This document shows positions 8,332 to 17,602 of a DNA stretch of 64,000 nt, piece after piece. This DNA comes from Paractinoplanes brasiliensis. GTDB lineage: Bacteria > Actinomycetota > Actinomycetes > Mycobacteriales > Micromonosporaceae. Below the pieces are notes generated by a model. The model was not told where the DNA came from, made no database searches, and was given only the letters and a program-made list of their open reading frames with translations. A program made the position numbers and the translations under genes. The stretch is from NCBI RefSeq assembly GCF_004362215.1, contig NZ_SNWR01000001.1, positions 1,860,001 through 1,924,000 of the forward strand, given 5' to 3'. Positions within the stretch are counted from its first letter, which is position 1. Each line of letters starts with the position of its first letter.

Positions 8332-9933
8332 TCACATCTCGCCGGGCACGGGCAGGCCCAGCAGGTCGAGGCCCAGCCGCAAGGTCTCGCCGGTGCGGGC
8401 GGTCAGGGCCAGCCGGCTCGGGGAGCCGAGGATCGGGCGGCACCTCTCGTAGAACGTGGAGAACGCGACCGCGAGCTCGTGCAGGTGGACGGCGAGCCGG
8501 TGCGGCTCACGCAGCTCGATCGCGGCGGTGACGGCCGGTTCGAAGGCGAGCAGGGTCAGCGCCAGCCGCCGCTCTGCGGGGTCGGCCAGGACCACCGGGC
8601 CGGGCGCCTGATCGGCCTTGGCCAGCAGGGAACGGATGCGGGCGAGCGCGTACTGCAGGTAGGGGCCGGTGTTGCCGGTCGTGGCCAGCATCCTGTCCCA
8701 GTCGAAGACGTAGTCGCTGCGCCGGTCGCCGGCCAGGTCGGCGTACTTGATCGCGCCGATCCCGACGGCCGGCGCGCTGGCCCGCGCGTCGGCCTCGTCG
8801 AGCAGGTCGACCAGCTTGATCGTGTCGCCGGAGCGGGTCTTGAGCACCTTGCCGTCCGGCCCCAGCACCGAGCCGAACGCGATGTGCTCGGCGGTGACCC
8901 CGTCGGGCAGCCAGCCCGCCGCCCGGCCGACCGCGAAGACCATGGCGAAGTGCTGCGTCTGCGGGGCGCCGACCACGTACAGCAGGCGGGTCGCGCCCAG
9001 GTCCCGGGTGCGGTGGCGCAGGGCGGCCAGGTCGGTCGCCGCGTACCCGAAACCACCGTCGCTCTTGCGGACGATGAGCGGGAGCGGTTCCCCGTCGCGG
9101 CCCGTGAACCCGGCGGGGAACACGCAGAGCGCGCCCTCGCTCTCGACGAGCAGCCCCTTGGCGTCCAGCTCGTCGACGACCGGGCCGAGCATGTCCTGAT
9201 AGGAGCTCTCGCCGGTGAAGTCGTCAACGGTCAGCGTGATGCCGAGCCGTTCGTAGTCCGACACGAACGACCGCTGCGACTGCTCGACCAGCCGCCGCCA
9301 CATGGCCCGGGTCGCCTCGTCGCCGCTCTGCAGCGCGACCACCCGCAGCCGGGCCCGTGTCCGGAACTCGGGGTCGCTGTCGAACCTGGACCGGGCCTGC
9401 CGGTAGAAGGCGGTGAGGTCGCTCAGCGAGTACGAGCCGTCGAGGTCGGCCATGTGCTCGATCAGCATGCCGAACTGTGTGCCCCAGTCGCCGAGGTGGT
9501 TGACCCGGATCACCTCGTGCCCGGCCCACTCGAGCAGCCGGGCCAGCGCGTCGCCGATGATCGTCGACCGCAGGTGCCCGACGTGCAGCTCCTTGGCCAC
9601 GTTGGGGCTCGAGTAGTCGATGACGACCCGTTCCTTGGCGCCCGGAGGCGGGTCCAGGGGGTACGCGGCCGCGAGCACCGCGTCGTCGACGGTCAGGTTG
9701 AGGAAGCCGGGGCCGGAGAGCTCGGCCGTGGCCAGGCCGCTCAGGTCGGCGGCGGCCAGCACCTCGGCCGCGACCTGCCGGGGCGGACGGCCCAGCCGAC
9801 GGGCCAGGGCGAGGGCGGCGCCGGACTGGAAGTCGGCGTGCTGGGAAGCCCGCACAGCCGGGTCGACCGGCTCACCGGCGACCGCCGCGAAACCGGCCGC
9901 GAGCCGGGCGGCGAGGAGAGTTTCGAGATTCAT
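8332..9933 (-). CDS. argS: Arginyl-tRNA synthetase
   Basis: The 533-residue class I synthetase has its HIGH motif as HVGH at residues 117-120 (NVAKELHVGHLRST). It has an N-terminal Arg-tRNA-ligase 'additional' domain of about 85 residues and an alpha-helical anticodon-binding domain at the C-terminus. KMSKS is not conserved, as usual for ArgRS; the corresponding segment is GKVLKTRSGDTIKL. It charges tRNA-Arg. The length is slightly below the family norm of 550-590. The frame is open for another 560 bases upstream, but ATG 9933 begins the family-typical N-terminus. Confidence 0.95.
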   Translation of the reverse strand: MNLETLLAARLAAGFAAVAGEPVDPAVRASQHADFQSGAALALARRLGRPPRQVAAEVLAAADLSGLATAELSGPGFLNLTVDDAVLAAAYPLDPPPGAKERVVIDYSSPNVAKELHVGHLRSTIIGDALARLLEWAGHEVIRVNHLGDWGTQFGMLIEHMADLDGSYSLSDLTAFYRQARSRFDSDPEFRTRARLRVVALQSGDEATRAMWRRLVEQSQRSFVSDYERLGITLTVDDFTGESSYQDMLGPVVDELDAKGLLVESEGALCVFPAGFTGRDGEPLPLIVRKSDGGFGYAATDLAALRHRTRDLGATRLLYVVGAPQTQHFAMVFAVGRAAGWLPDGVTAEHIAFGSVLGPDGKVLKTRSGDTIKLVDLLDEADARASAPAVGIGAIKYADLAGDRRSDYVFDWDRMLATTGNTGPYLQYALARIRSLLAKADQAPGPVVLADPAERRLALTLLAFEPAVTAAIELREPHRLAVHLHELAVAFSTFYERCRPILGSPSRLALTARTGETLRLGLDLLGLPVPGEM

Positions 9934-10131
9934 GGGACACCCATCGACGTACGCGGGAAGCGGGTCGACCGGGTCGGGAAAGAGCGGAGCACCGGCGGGA
10001 TCGACCCGCCGGGAAGGAGCATGACTCAGCGGCGGTCGTCGGAACGCCGGCGTCGCTCGCTGAAGGTCTGCATGCGGACACGGTAGCTCATGCGGGCCGG
10101 GCGGCCGTAGCAAGATAGGAGGGTGAGCTGG

Positions 10132-10548
10132 GTGTCGGGTGAGACCGGAGTGATGGCACTGCCGTCGGGGCGGCTGGTGCGTGGGCGGGGTCTGCGCGAT
10201 CCCATGCCGTCCGGGCACCCGCCGATCTTCGGTGTCTATCTGCTGGGCTCGCCGCCGCCCGAGTTCGGGTGGACCAGCCGCTGGATCCGGTGGCCCGACT
10301 TCCGGCTCCCGGCCGACCCCGCGTACGCGGAAAAGGTGCTGACCGAGGTGTGGGAGCGCGCGGCCGCCGAACGGGTCGAGATCGCCTGCGGCGGCGGACG
10401 GGGGCGGACCGGTACGGCGCTGGCCTGCGTGGCCGTCCTCGACGGGGTGCCGGCGGACGAGGCAGTGGCGTACGTGCGGGCGCACTACCACCCGCGCGCC
10501 GTCGAGACGCCGTGGCAGCGGAAGTTCGTCCGTTCCTTCACCCGATGA
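10132..10548 (+). CDS. Small protein-tyrosine/dual-specificity phosphatase-like protein
   Basis: The P-loop CGGGRGRTG (C86 to R92, C-x5-R) is the phosphatase signature, and a DFRLP segment upstream may supply the general acid. At about 138 residues it resembles small cysteine phosphatases found singly in actinobacteria. GTG 10132 is preferred over GTG 10123 because TAGGAGGG ends 8 bases upstream of it. Substrate unknown. It is divergent from argS and has no operon partner. Confidence 0.75.
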   Translation: MSGETGVMALPSGRLVRGRGLRDPMPSGHPPIFGVYLLGSPPPEFGWTSRWIRWPDFRLPADPAYAEKVLTEVWERAAAERVEIACGGGRGRTGTALACVAVLDGVPADEAVAYVRAHYHPRAVETPWQRKFVRSFTR

Positions 10549-10599
10549 TCAGAAGCGGCCATTAGTCTGGAGCGGCATGTCCGACGCCTGGGGGGACTC

Positions 10600-11040
10600 A
10601 TGATCGTCGTGGAGCGCAGCCTGGCCGTGCACGTGCCCCCGCCGGTGGCGCTGGGCTATCTGACCGACTTCGGCAACACCGCGGTGTGGGACCCGGCCGT
10701 ACGCGAATCCGTCCGCCACGGCGCCGGGCCGATCGTGCCGGGGGTCAGCTGGCGGCAGGTGTGCCGGCTGCTGGGCATCACCACCGAGCTGACCTACACG
10801 CTGGTCGGGGCCGAGCCGGGACGGCTGATGTTCCACGGGCGCAACGAGGGGGCCACCTGCGTCGACACGGCGGTCGTGCGGGCGGCCCCGACGGGCAGCC
10901 TGGTCGTCTATCGGGTCGAGCTCGAGATGCACGGGCTGGCCAAGCTCGCCTCCCGACTGATCAAGATGGAGTTCGAGAAGGTCGGCAACCGGGGCGCGGC
11001 GGCGCTGACCCAGGCGCTGAACAGCCTGGCCCCGGCCTGA
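10600..11040 (+). CDS. SRPBCC (START/Bet v1-like) family protein
   Basis: The 146-residue protein opens with a strand that typifies SRPBCC proteins (IVVERSLAVHVPPPVALGYL), a TDFGNTAVWDPAV segment follows, and it ends with a long C-terminal helix that would close the hydrophobic cavity. Members bind lipids or polyketides or act as cyclases. Specific ligand unknown. The start ATG follows GGGGGACTC. It converges on the methyltransferase gene with only 3 bp between stops. Confidence 0.75.
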   Translation: MIVVERSLAVHVPPPVALGYLTDFGNTAVWDPAVRESVRHGAGPIVPGVSWRQVCRLLGITTELTYTLVGAEPGRLMFHGRNEGATCVDTAVVRAAPTGSLVVYRVELEMHGLAKLASRLIKMEFEKVGNRGAAALTQALNSLAPA

Positions 11041-11043
11041 CTC

Positions 11044-11853
11044 TCAGGCTCGCGTTGCCACCACCTGAAGGTAGGCCGACGGGATGCGGGCCGTGCCGTC
11101 GGTTGCCGTGTTGTAGCGGCCCGCGAGCGCGACCAGGTCGTCGTAGAGCGGCTTGCCGCCGTCCGGGCCGAGCGCCTCGAACGCCTTGAGCGTCGGCCCG
11201 TAGTACTCGCGGAAGTAGTCGGCGAAGTGCTCGGCCGAGGAGAAACGGAACACGAACTCGCGGCGGGTCGCGCGCAGGTCGCTCACCCGATCGCCGAACA
11301 GCTCGCGGACCCGGGCCTCGCTACCCCACTCGACCGGCCCGCGGATGCCGGGCGGCGGCGCGACCCGGCGGCCCACGGTACGGAACATCTCGCCGATGAA
11401 CCCGTCCGGTGTCCAGTTCGCCATCGCGATCGTGCCCCCGCTGCGGCACACCCGGGCCAGCTCGGCCGCGGTACGTTCCTGGTCGGGGGCGAACATGGCG
11501 CCGACCACCGAGAGCACGGCGTCGAACCGGCCATCGGCGTACGGCAGGTTCTCGGCGTCGGCGACCTCCGTCGTCAGCGCCAGCCGCTCCGCCTCCGCGC
11601 GTTCCCGGCCCCGGGCGAGCAGGCCAGGCACGTAGTCGGAAGCGGTCACCCGGCACCCGCACCGCGCCGCGGCCAGGGCGGCGTTGCCGGTGCCGGCCGC
11701 GACGTCCAGCACCTCCGCCCCCGGCGTGAGATCGGCCGCCTGCACGGTCTCCTCCGCCATCGGATGGATCAGGGCGGCCACCGCGCCGTAGTCGCCGCTG
11801 GCCCAGGTCTTCTGCTGCTTGGCCTTGAGTCCTTCGAGAATCAGCTCCGTCAT
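11044..11853 (-). CDS. Class I SAM-dependent methyltransferase
   Basis: The motif I loop VLDVAAGTGNAALAAA (about residues 48-63) and the LPYADGRFDAVLSVVGAMF post-motif region show a Methyltransf_11/25 Rossmann fold of the UbiE/small-molecule type. The protein has 269 residues from the ATG at 11853; an upstream start at 11889 has no ribosome binding site. The acceptor is not predictable, and there is no biosynthetic neighbour. Confidence 0.85.
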   Translation of the reverse strand: MTELILEGLKAKQQKTWASGDYGAVAALIHPMAEETVQAADLTPGAEVLDVAAGTGNAALAAARCGCRVTASDYVPGLLARGRERAEAERLALTTEVADAENLPYADGRFDAVLSVVGAMFAPDQERTAAELARVCRSGGTIAMANWTPDGFIGEMFRTVGRRVAPPPGIRGPVEWGSEARVRELFGDRVSDLRATRREFVFRFSSAEHFADYFREYYGPTLKAFEALGPDGGKPLYDDLVALAGRYNTATDGTARIPSAYLQVVATRA

Positions 11854-11903
11854 GCCTTCGACGCTAGAAACCCGCAGGCCGCGCCACATGGGGAACGCTC
11901 CCT

Positions 11904-12074
11904 ATGTTGACGCTCAGTTCCCCAGCGTTGTTCGGCGCGGCCCTGGCCCCGACGCTGCCGGCCGGCTTCGCCGAGGACTTCACCGGCCTGCCCGCCGACT
12001 CCCCCGAGTTCCTCGAACGCTGTCGCGACCAGCTCAAACTCATCGTCGCCAGGCTCGCGGGCCCTTCGGGCTGA
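11904..12074 (+). CDS. Possible small protein, 56 aa
   Basis: A short frame fills the space between the divergent methyltransferase and the LuxR gene end. The peptide has an amphipathic C-terminal helix (SPEFLERCRDQLKLIVARL). There is no clear ribosome binding site and no recognised family. It may be a remnant of a longer gene. Confidence 0.3.
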   Translation: MLTLSSPALFGAALAPTLPAGFAEDFTGLPADSPEFLERCRDQLKLIVARLAGPSG

Positions 12075-12085
12075 CCGACATCGCG

Positions 12086-14848
12086 TCAGATGAGGCCGCG
12101 GGTGCGGGCCTCGGCGGCGGCCTTGCCCCGGGACGAGACGCCCAGCTTGGTGAGCACGGCCGAGACGTGGTGGTCGACCGTTTTGGCCGAGAGGACCAGG
12201 CGGGCCGCGATGTCGGCGTTGCTCAGGCCCTCGGCCAGCAGGTGCAGCACCTCGCGCTGGCGGGCGGTCAGGCCGGTCGGGTCGGCGGCGGTGGCGGCTC
12301 GGGGGCCGCGGGGCACCGGCAGGCCGCGTTCCCGCAGGGAGGCGCGCAGGCGGCGGGCGGGGGCTGTCGCGCCGAGGCGGTCGAAGACGCGCAGGGCCTC
12401 GGCGGTCGCGGGGGCGTCGCCGTGGGAGCGGGCGCAGGCGGCCAGGTAGGAGCAGCCCAGCGCGTCCCAGTGCGCCGCCGCGGCCTGCCAGTCGCCCTCG
12501 ATCAGGCGGCGGAACGGCTCAGCCGCGACGGCCAGGGCCGCCTCGACGAGGGCGTCGTCAGGCGGATCGGCGGCGGGGGCCTCGGCCGCAGCCTGGCGCG
12601 GGGCTGCGGAAGCCGGAAGCGGCGCTGCGGTGGCCGAGGGCGGCGCTGCGGTGGCCGAGGGCTGCGGTGCGGTGGCCGGGGACGGCGCTGCGGTGGCCGA
12701 GAGCGGCGCTGCGGTGGCCGGGGGCGGCGCTGCGGTGGCTGGGCCGTTGCTGCGCCACAGCCAGAACGCCAGCTCGCCGGCGAACCACGGATGACCCGCC
12801 CGCAGCGCCACCTCCAGGCCCCGGCGGGCCTCCGCGGCGGCCGCGGGCAGGTCGCCGGCGAGCCAGTACGCCTCGGCCAGCACCGTTGCGGGCGGGCAGA
12901 AGAACTGGGACTCCCCCGTCGGGTAGCCGCGCTCGGCGGTCCGCAGAGCATCGGCGAGGGCGCCCGGCTCGTCGCGCCGCACCCGCAGCGCCGCCCGTGC
13001 CACCAGGGCCGGGACGAGGCCGCCGCCGTTCATGGCCGGGCCGGTCAGGGCCTGCTCGGCGTCGTCGGCGGCAGCTGCCCAGTCGCCTCGGGCCAGGTGC
13101 AGGCGGGCCCGGTGGCCGAGCAAATGCCGGGCGTAACCGTCGAGGTCGCGGGCGGTCAGGAACGGGAGGATCCGGTCCAGGGTCTGCTCGGCCAGGTCGA
13201 GGTCGTACCAGTCGACGGCGCTGCTGGCCAGGTTGGTCAGGGCCCGCCCGGCGTGGTCGTCGAGCCCGGCCGCCACCGCCCGCTCGTGGGCCTCGCGCAG
13301 GTCGGCGACGCCGGCCGGGTCGCCCCGGTGCAGCCGCGCCGACCCGATGTTGATCAGCGCGTGCACCTCGGTGTCGAGGTCGCCGACGAGCCGGGCCAGT
13401 TCCGTCGCGCGCGTTCCCCACGCGATCGCCTCGTCCTTCTCGTCGCGCAGCATGAACAGCTGGGACAGGTTGCTGTAGGCGGCGGCCAGCTCGGGACCGG
13501 GCGGTTGCCGTTCCAGCACCTCGACAGCCCGGAACCCGACCTCACGGGCCTCGTCGGGACGGCCGTTCCACCAGCTCAGCCGGGACACCCAGCGCAGCGC
13601 GACCCCGGTCGGCAGGGGCTCGCCGAGCTCGATGCGCAGGGCCAGCGCGGCCCGGCTGGCGTCCAGGGCCTCGGTGAGCCCGCCGTGATAGGCCGCGACC
13701 GAATACTCCTCGAGAAGAGCAGCCCGATCCCGTACGGGGTGCTCAACGGCGAGCGGCAGGGCCAGCGCGTAATGGGCGGCGGCCTGCTTGTACGCCCCCA
13801 GCGACGCGGCCCGCCGAGCGGCGACCGGGGCCCAGCGCAACACCGCCCCGGGATCGCCGGCGTGGTGGGCGTGATGCACGAGCGCGGCCGGGTCGACGCC
13901 GGGCAGCCGCTCGCAGGCGCGCAGGATCTCGGCGTGCAGGGCCTGGCGGCGTACGGGGGAAAGGCTCTCCTCGACGGCCCGGCGCAGAAGCTCGTGGCGG
14001 AACGCGACGCCGCTGCCCCGCGCGGTGAGCACGCCCCGCGCGAGGCACTCGTCGACCTCGGTCAGCCGGTCGCCGAGCAGTTCGGCGCCCGCGCGGGACG
14101 GCACGACCGACACCAGGTGCGCGACCTCCCGGGCGGGCGGCGTGAGCGTAGCCAGACGGCTGAGGACCAGATCCCGTACGGTCGGCGGGACGCCCCGGGC
14201 CGGCGCGGCCAGCACCTCGGTGACCAGCAGCGGGTTGCCGCCAGTCACCTCGTGCACCTCCGGCGCCTCCCGACCGGCGGCACGGGCCAGCTCGGCCACC
14301 GCGGCGGCGCTGAGCGGAGGCAGGCTGATCCGCCGCACCAGGCCCGGCGGGAGTCCGGCCAGGACAGTGCGCAGCCGATGGTCGGGGCCGACCTCGTCCT
14401 CGCGGAACGTGATCAGCAGCAGGGCGCGGCACAACGCCAGCCGCCGCCCCAGGAACGCCACCATGTCGAGCGTCGCCTCGTCGGCCCAGTGCAGATCCTC
14501 CAGAACGACCACCGGCCGCGCGGCCCGCGGCGGCCGGTCGAGCGCCTCGAGCAGCAGGTCGAACACCTCACCCCGCGGCCCGTCGGCGATGCGGTCACGC
14601 AGCCGCCCGCCCAGCCGCCGCGCGATGTCGTGCAACGGGCCCAGCGCGCGCGGCGTGAGCAGCGGATCGCAGGCGCCCCACAGCATCTGCGCGCGCGGAC
14701 CGGCGGCCTCGGCGAACGCGGCGGCCAGCGTGGACTTGCCGGAACCGGCCTCGCCGCTGACCACGGCGACACGCCCGCCGGCGGCACTGCCGGCGAGCAG
14801 CCCGTCGAGGGCACGCAGCTCGGCGGAGCGCTCCAGAAGCGGAGTCAC
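12086..14848 (-). CDS. Large ATP-binding LuxR-family transcriptional regulator (LAL type)
   Basis: The 920-residue protein starts with an AAA/STAND ATPase domain (Walker A GEAGSGKST at residues 32-40; Walker B-like VVLEDLHWADEATLDM). A long helical TPR-like middle region (about 350-700) follows, and it ends with a LuxR/GerE helix-turn-helix (LTARQREVLHLLAEGLSNAD, about residues 857-876). Such regulators of the MalT/LAL type sense metabolites and often control secondary metabolism. An Ala/Pro/Thr repeat of about 45 residues interrupts the region before the DNA-binding domain. It is a single gene; no target cluster is adjacent. Confidence 0.9.
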   Translation of the reverse strand: MTPLLERSAELRALDGLLAGSAAGGRVAVVSGEAGSGKSTLAAAFAEAAGPRAQMLWGACDPLLTPRALGPLHDIARRLGGRLRDRIADGPRGEVFDLLLEALDRPPRAARPVVVLEDLHWADEATLDMVAFLGRRLALCRALLLITFREDEVGPDHRLRTVLAGLPPGLVRRISLPPLSAAAVAELARAAGREAPEVHEVTGGNPLLVTEVLAAPARGVPPTVRDLVLSRLATLTPPAREVAHLVSVVPSRAGAELLGDRLTEVDECLARGVLTARGSGVAFRHELLRRAVEESLSPVRRQALHAEILRACERLPGVDPAALVHHAHHAGDPGAVLRWAPVAARRAASLGAYKQAAAHYALALPLAVEHPVRDRAALLEEYSVAAYHGGLTEALDASRAALALRIELGEPLPTGVALRWVSRLSWWNGRPDEAREVGFRAVEVLERQPPGPELAAAYSNLSQLFMLRDEKDEAIAWGTRATELARLVGDLDTEVHALINIGSARLHRGDPAGVADLREAHERAVAAGLDDHAGRALTNLASSAVDWYDLDLAEQTLDRILPFLTARDLDGYARHLLGHRARLHLARGDWAAAADDAEQALTGPAMNGGGLVPALVARAALRVRRDEPGALADALRTAERGYPTGESQFFCPPATVLAEAYWLAGDLPAAAAEARRGLEVALRAGHPWFAGELAFWLWRSNGPATAAPPPATAAPLSATAAPSPATAPQPSATAAPPSATAAPLPASAAPRQAAAEAPAADPPDDALVEAALAVAAEPFRRLIEGDWQAAAAHWDALGCSYLAACARSHGDAPATAEALRVFDRLGATAPARRLRASLRERGLPVPRGPRAATAADPTGLTARQREVLHLLAEGLSNADIAARLVLSAKTVDHHVSAVLTKLGVSSRGKAAAEARTRGLI
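12600..12741. repeat. 18-bp minisatellite encoding an ATAAP linker in the LuxR gene
   Basis: About eight degenerate copies of an 18-base unit (GGCGCTGCGGTGGCCGAG on the plus strand) lie in frame inside the LuxR gene. They encode S/P-A-T-A-A-P repeats on the minus strand. The unit length is a multiple of three, so copy-number change would keep the frame. Confidence 0.8.
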
Positions 14849-15037
14849 GCGCTCAGGCTAGGCAGTGGCCGGAGCCACCGCCTAGCGCCTTTCCGACAGC
14901 GACATACCGCCCAATACTGACAACCCACGCATTTCCTGGGTACGAGTTCCGGCCATCCCAAACCCCCACCCGCCCGGGGGATATGGCCCAGGACCTTACG
15001 CCTTGTCAAGCCGGCGCGGGTGGGACTGTGGACAACG

Positions 15038-16696
15038 TCAGTGCGCTCGGAAGCCGTACGGATAGAACCCCTCGATCGTGACGGGGAGGCGGCCCGGGGC
15101 GGTGGTGCGACCCTGCAGCACGGCGGCCAGCGCGGCGATGGTCGGGGGTTGATACCCGTACGCGGCCACGAAGGTCTTCGCCGCGGGGAAGGAGGCCAGG
15201 TCGTACGGGGTGCCGACGGCGGCCACCACGATCGGTTTGCCGGTGGCGAGCAGGGCCTCGACCAGCTTGACCTGGGTGGGGTCGGCCCACGCGTTCGACG
15301 TGGTGACCACGGTGATGTCGTGCTGACCGGCGGCGGCGACGGCCTGGGCGATCACTGTGTCGGACGGGGAGCCGGTGTAGACACGGGTGGCGCCGAGCGC
15401 GGCCGCCAGGTTGGTCGTGGTGCCCACGCCCCAGCCGGTGACCAGCACCTTCTGCTCGGGGCGCAGGGGCAGGTGAGCCGTGCGGAGCGAGGTGATCGAA
15501 CGGGCGGCGATGCGGTTCATGGTTTCCACGGCCGCCGGCGTGCCCACGACGGGCGGCTCGGCCACGTACGGGGAAAGGCCCTTTTTGGTCTTGAGGATGC
15601 GCCGCACCGACTCGTCGATGCGCCGCTCGCTGAGCTGCCCGGACTCCACGGCGTCGAGCAGAATGCGGATCGCGCCGGGGACGCTGCGGGGCATCAGCAA
15701 CTGGTCGACGCCGGCCCGCACGGCCCCCAGAATCACCTGCTCGTCGGTGTAGCCGGCGAGGGCCGCGGCCTCGAGCGCGTCGGTCACCACGACACCCTTG
15801 AAGCCCAGCTGGTCACGCAGCAGGCCGGTGATGACGGGCCGGGACAGGCTGGCCGGCGCCCCGGTCGGGTCGAGCGACGGCGCGACGATGTGGGCGGCCA
15901 TGATGCTCCCGGCGCCGGCCGCGATGATCGCCCGGAACGGCGGCACGTGGGTGCGCAGGATCTGGGCGCGGCTCTCGTCGGTGACCGCCACGTCGTTGTC
16001 GGTGTTGACCGTGGTGTCGCCCAGGCCCGGGAAGTGCTTGGCCGTCGTGCCGATGCCGGCCGCGCGATAGCCCCGTTCGGCTGCCACGCCGAAGGTGGCG
16101 ACATGAGCCGTACGGTCGCTGAACGCGCGCACCCCGTCGGCGGCGTTGCGCGGGTTGGTGTTCACGTCGACGACAGGGGCGTGGGTGACGGTGATGCCGA
16201 GCGCCCGCAGTTCCGTGCCGCTGACCCGGGCCGCGTCATAGGCCGTACGGGGGTCGAAGGTGGCGCCGATGGCCATGGCGCCCGGTGAGATCGCGAGGGG
16301 CGCGCCGATCCGGTTGACCGTGCCGCCCTCCTGGTCGGTGCTGATCTGCAGCGGGATCCCGGTGTCGGCCATGGCGGCGCGCTGCAGGCCGTTGGAGAGG
16401 GCGGCGATCTGCGGCGGGTTCGCGAGGTTGCGGCTCCACGTGAAATAGATGACCCCGCCCAGGTGGTATTTCGCGACGGCCTGGGCGCCGGTGGTGACGC
16501 CCGCGCCGAACATGGCCTCGTTGGCCGCGGCGTCGGAAGCGGAGACGCTGGTGGCCGACTCGCCGTAGACGTACGAGACGACCATCTGCCCGACCTTTTC
16601 GTCGAGCGTCATCGAGGCGACCTCGTCACGGGTCGCGGCCAGGGCGGGGATCGCGGCCATGGTCAGCACCACAACCGGCAGCAGGCGTCGATTCAC
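15038..16696 (-). CDS. Secreted glycoside hydrolase family 3 protein
   Basis: The 552-residue product has a signal peptide (LLPVVVLTMAAIPALA) and a GH3 N-terminal TIM barrel with KHFPGLGD at about 220-227 and the nucleophile Asp in VVTDALEA (about D306). A C-terminal alpha/beta sandwich follows. The loop that carries the Asp-x-His dyad in NagZ reads N-T-D here, so a NagZ-type N-acetylglucosaminidase mechanism is doubtful. Substrate unknown. The GTG start overlaps the stop of the flavoprotein gene (GTGA), making it the last gene of a four-gene coupled operon. Confidence 0.85.
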   Translation of the reverse strand: MNRRLLPVVVLTMAAIPALAATRDEVASMTLDEKVGQMVVSYVYGESATSVSASDAAANEAMFGAGVTTGAQAVAKYHLGGVIYFTWSRNLANPPQIAALSNGLQRAAMADTGIPLQISTDQEGGTVNRIGAPLAISPGAMAIGATFDPRTAYDAARVSGTELRALGITVTHAPVVDVNTNPRNAADGVRAFSDRTAHVATFGVAAERGYRAAGIGTTAKHFPGLGDTTVNTDNDVAVTDESRAQILRTHVPPFRAIIAAGAGSIMAAHIVAPSLDPTGAPASLSRPVITGLLRDQLGFKGVVVTDALEAAALAGYTDEQVILGAVRAGVDQLLMPRSVPGAIRILLDAVESGQLSERRIDESVRRILKTKKGLSPYVAEPPVVGTPAAVETMNRIAARSITSLRTAHLPLRPEQKVLVTGWGVGTTTNLAAALGATRVYTGSPSDTVIAQAVAAAGQHDITVVTTSNAWADPTQVKLVEALLATGKPIVVAAVGTPYDLASFPAAKTFVAAYGYQPPTIAALAAVLQGRTTAPGRLPVTIEGFYPYGFRAH

Positions 16697-17247
16697 GCCC
16701 TCATCGGAGCGCGGCTATCGATCCTTGTCAAACCGAAGACGTCCTCGACCAGGTCGAGCGCCTTGATCCACGGGAACGGCCCGGTGCTGCCGGGGCCCCA
16801 GCCGTCGACCGGGCCGAACAGCACCCGGACGCCCTCGGCGCGCAGTTCGTCGAGCGAGCGGCGGAAGGGGCGGCGGGCCGCCAGGGGCTCGTTGACCGCG
16901 GGCACGAGCACGGTGGGCACGCCCCGGCCGATGACGTCGGCCATCGAGCTCAGCGCGTACGTGTCGGCGATGCCGTTGGCCAGCTTGTTGATCGTGTTGA
17001 AGGTGGCCGGGGCCACGATCATCGCGTCGGCCGGCGGCGAGATCCGGGTGCCGTCGGCCGCGAACTTGTACGTCGTACGGATCGGCCGGCCGCTGACCCG
17101 TGCGACCTCCGACGGATCCAGGAAGTCGAGGGCGTTCTGGGTCGCGGTGACGTCGACCGTCCAGCCGCGCTCGGCGGCCACCTTGATCAGCTCCAGCACT
17201 CCCCCGGCGGCGCCTCCGCCGCACACGACCAGCCGCAAATCACCCAT
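16693..17247 (-). CDS. Flavoprotein (phosphopantothenoylcysteine decarboxylase-like)
   Basis: The 184-residue protein has the HFCD flavoprotein fold. The Gly-rich start VVCGGGAAGGVLELIK binds FMN phosphate, and APATFNTINKLANGIADTYA corresponds to the conserved PANxNT-type motif. CoaC/Dfp and lantibiotic EpiD-like decarboxylases share this fold, but here it is a stand-alone protein without the CoaB ligase domain. It sits between a membrane protein gene (8-bp overlap) and the GH3 gene (3-bp overlap). The reaction is unknown. Confidence 0.8.
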   Translation of the reverse strand: MGDLRLVVCGGGAAGGVLELIKVAAERGWTVDVTATQNALDFLDPSEVARVSGRPIRTTYKFAADGTRISPPADAMIVAPATFNTINKLANGIADTYALSSMADVIGRGVPTVLVPAVNEPLAARRPFRRSLDELRAEGVRVLFGPVDGWGPGSTGPFPWIKALDLVEDVFGLTRIDSRAPMRA

Positions 17248-17602
17248 GCTCGGATTCTCCTGGATTCTCGGGGCCCGGCGCTGCTGTACCGCCAGACTGT
17301 TCTTCCGTGGTGTTGCTCTTGGTGAAGCTGTTGTAGGAGCGGTAGGTGAGCCACAGCGCCACGACCGCGGTCACCGCCGCCGCCACACTGGACAACTGGT
17401 CGGCCCGGTCGGGCCCCAGCGCCGCCACAAAGATGATCACGGTGAGTACGACCAGCAGGCCGAAGCCGATCGTGCGTACGCGCTGTGAAGGCGGCCCGCT
17501 GCCCCGGACACGCAGCAGCAGGTTGAAGCCGGCCTCGAGAAGCACCACGGCCGCGGTCACCAGGATCGGGATCTGCCAGGCGTCGACCTCCACGCCGCTC
17601 AT
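17240..17602 (-). CDS. Small membrane protein, 120 aa
   Basis: Three hydrophobic segments are visible (about residues 9-28, 43-61 and 70-87), followed by a polar Ser/Thr/Glu-rich tail. The start codon overlaps the stop of the solute-binding protein gene (ATGA at 17599-17602), and its end overlaps the flavoprotein gene by 8 bp. No family is recognised. The tight coupling suggests that it works with its neighbours at the membrane. Confidence 0.8.
   Translation of the reverse strand: MSGVEVDAWQIPILVTAAVVLLEAGFNLLLRVRGSGPPSQRVRTIGFGLLVVLTVIIFVAALGPDRADQLSSVAAAVTAVVALWLTYRSYNSFTKSNTTEEQSGGTAAPGPENPGESEHG

Noticed and set aside
11819..14920. Plus-strand open frame of over 1000 codons opposite the LuxR gene
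   Set aside because: The composition is that of a GC-rich antisense frame (Gln/Arg/Gly/His-rich). The minus-strand frame has recognisable ATPase and HTH motifs.
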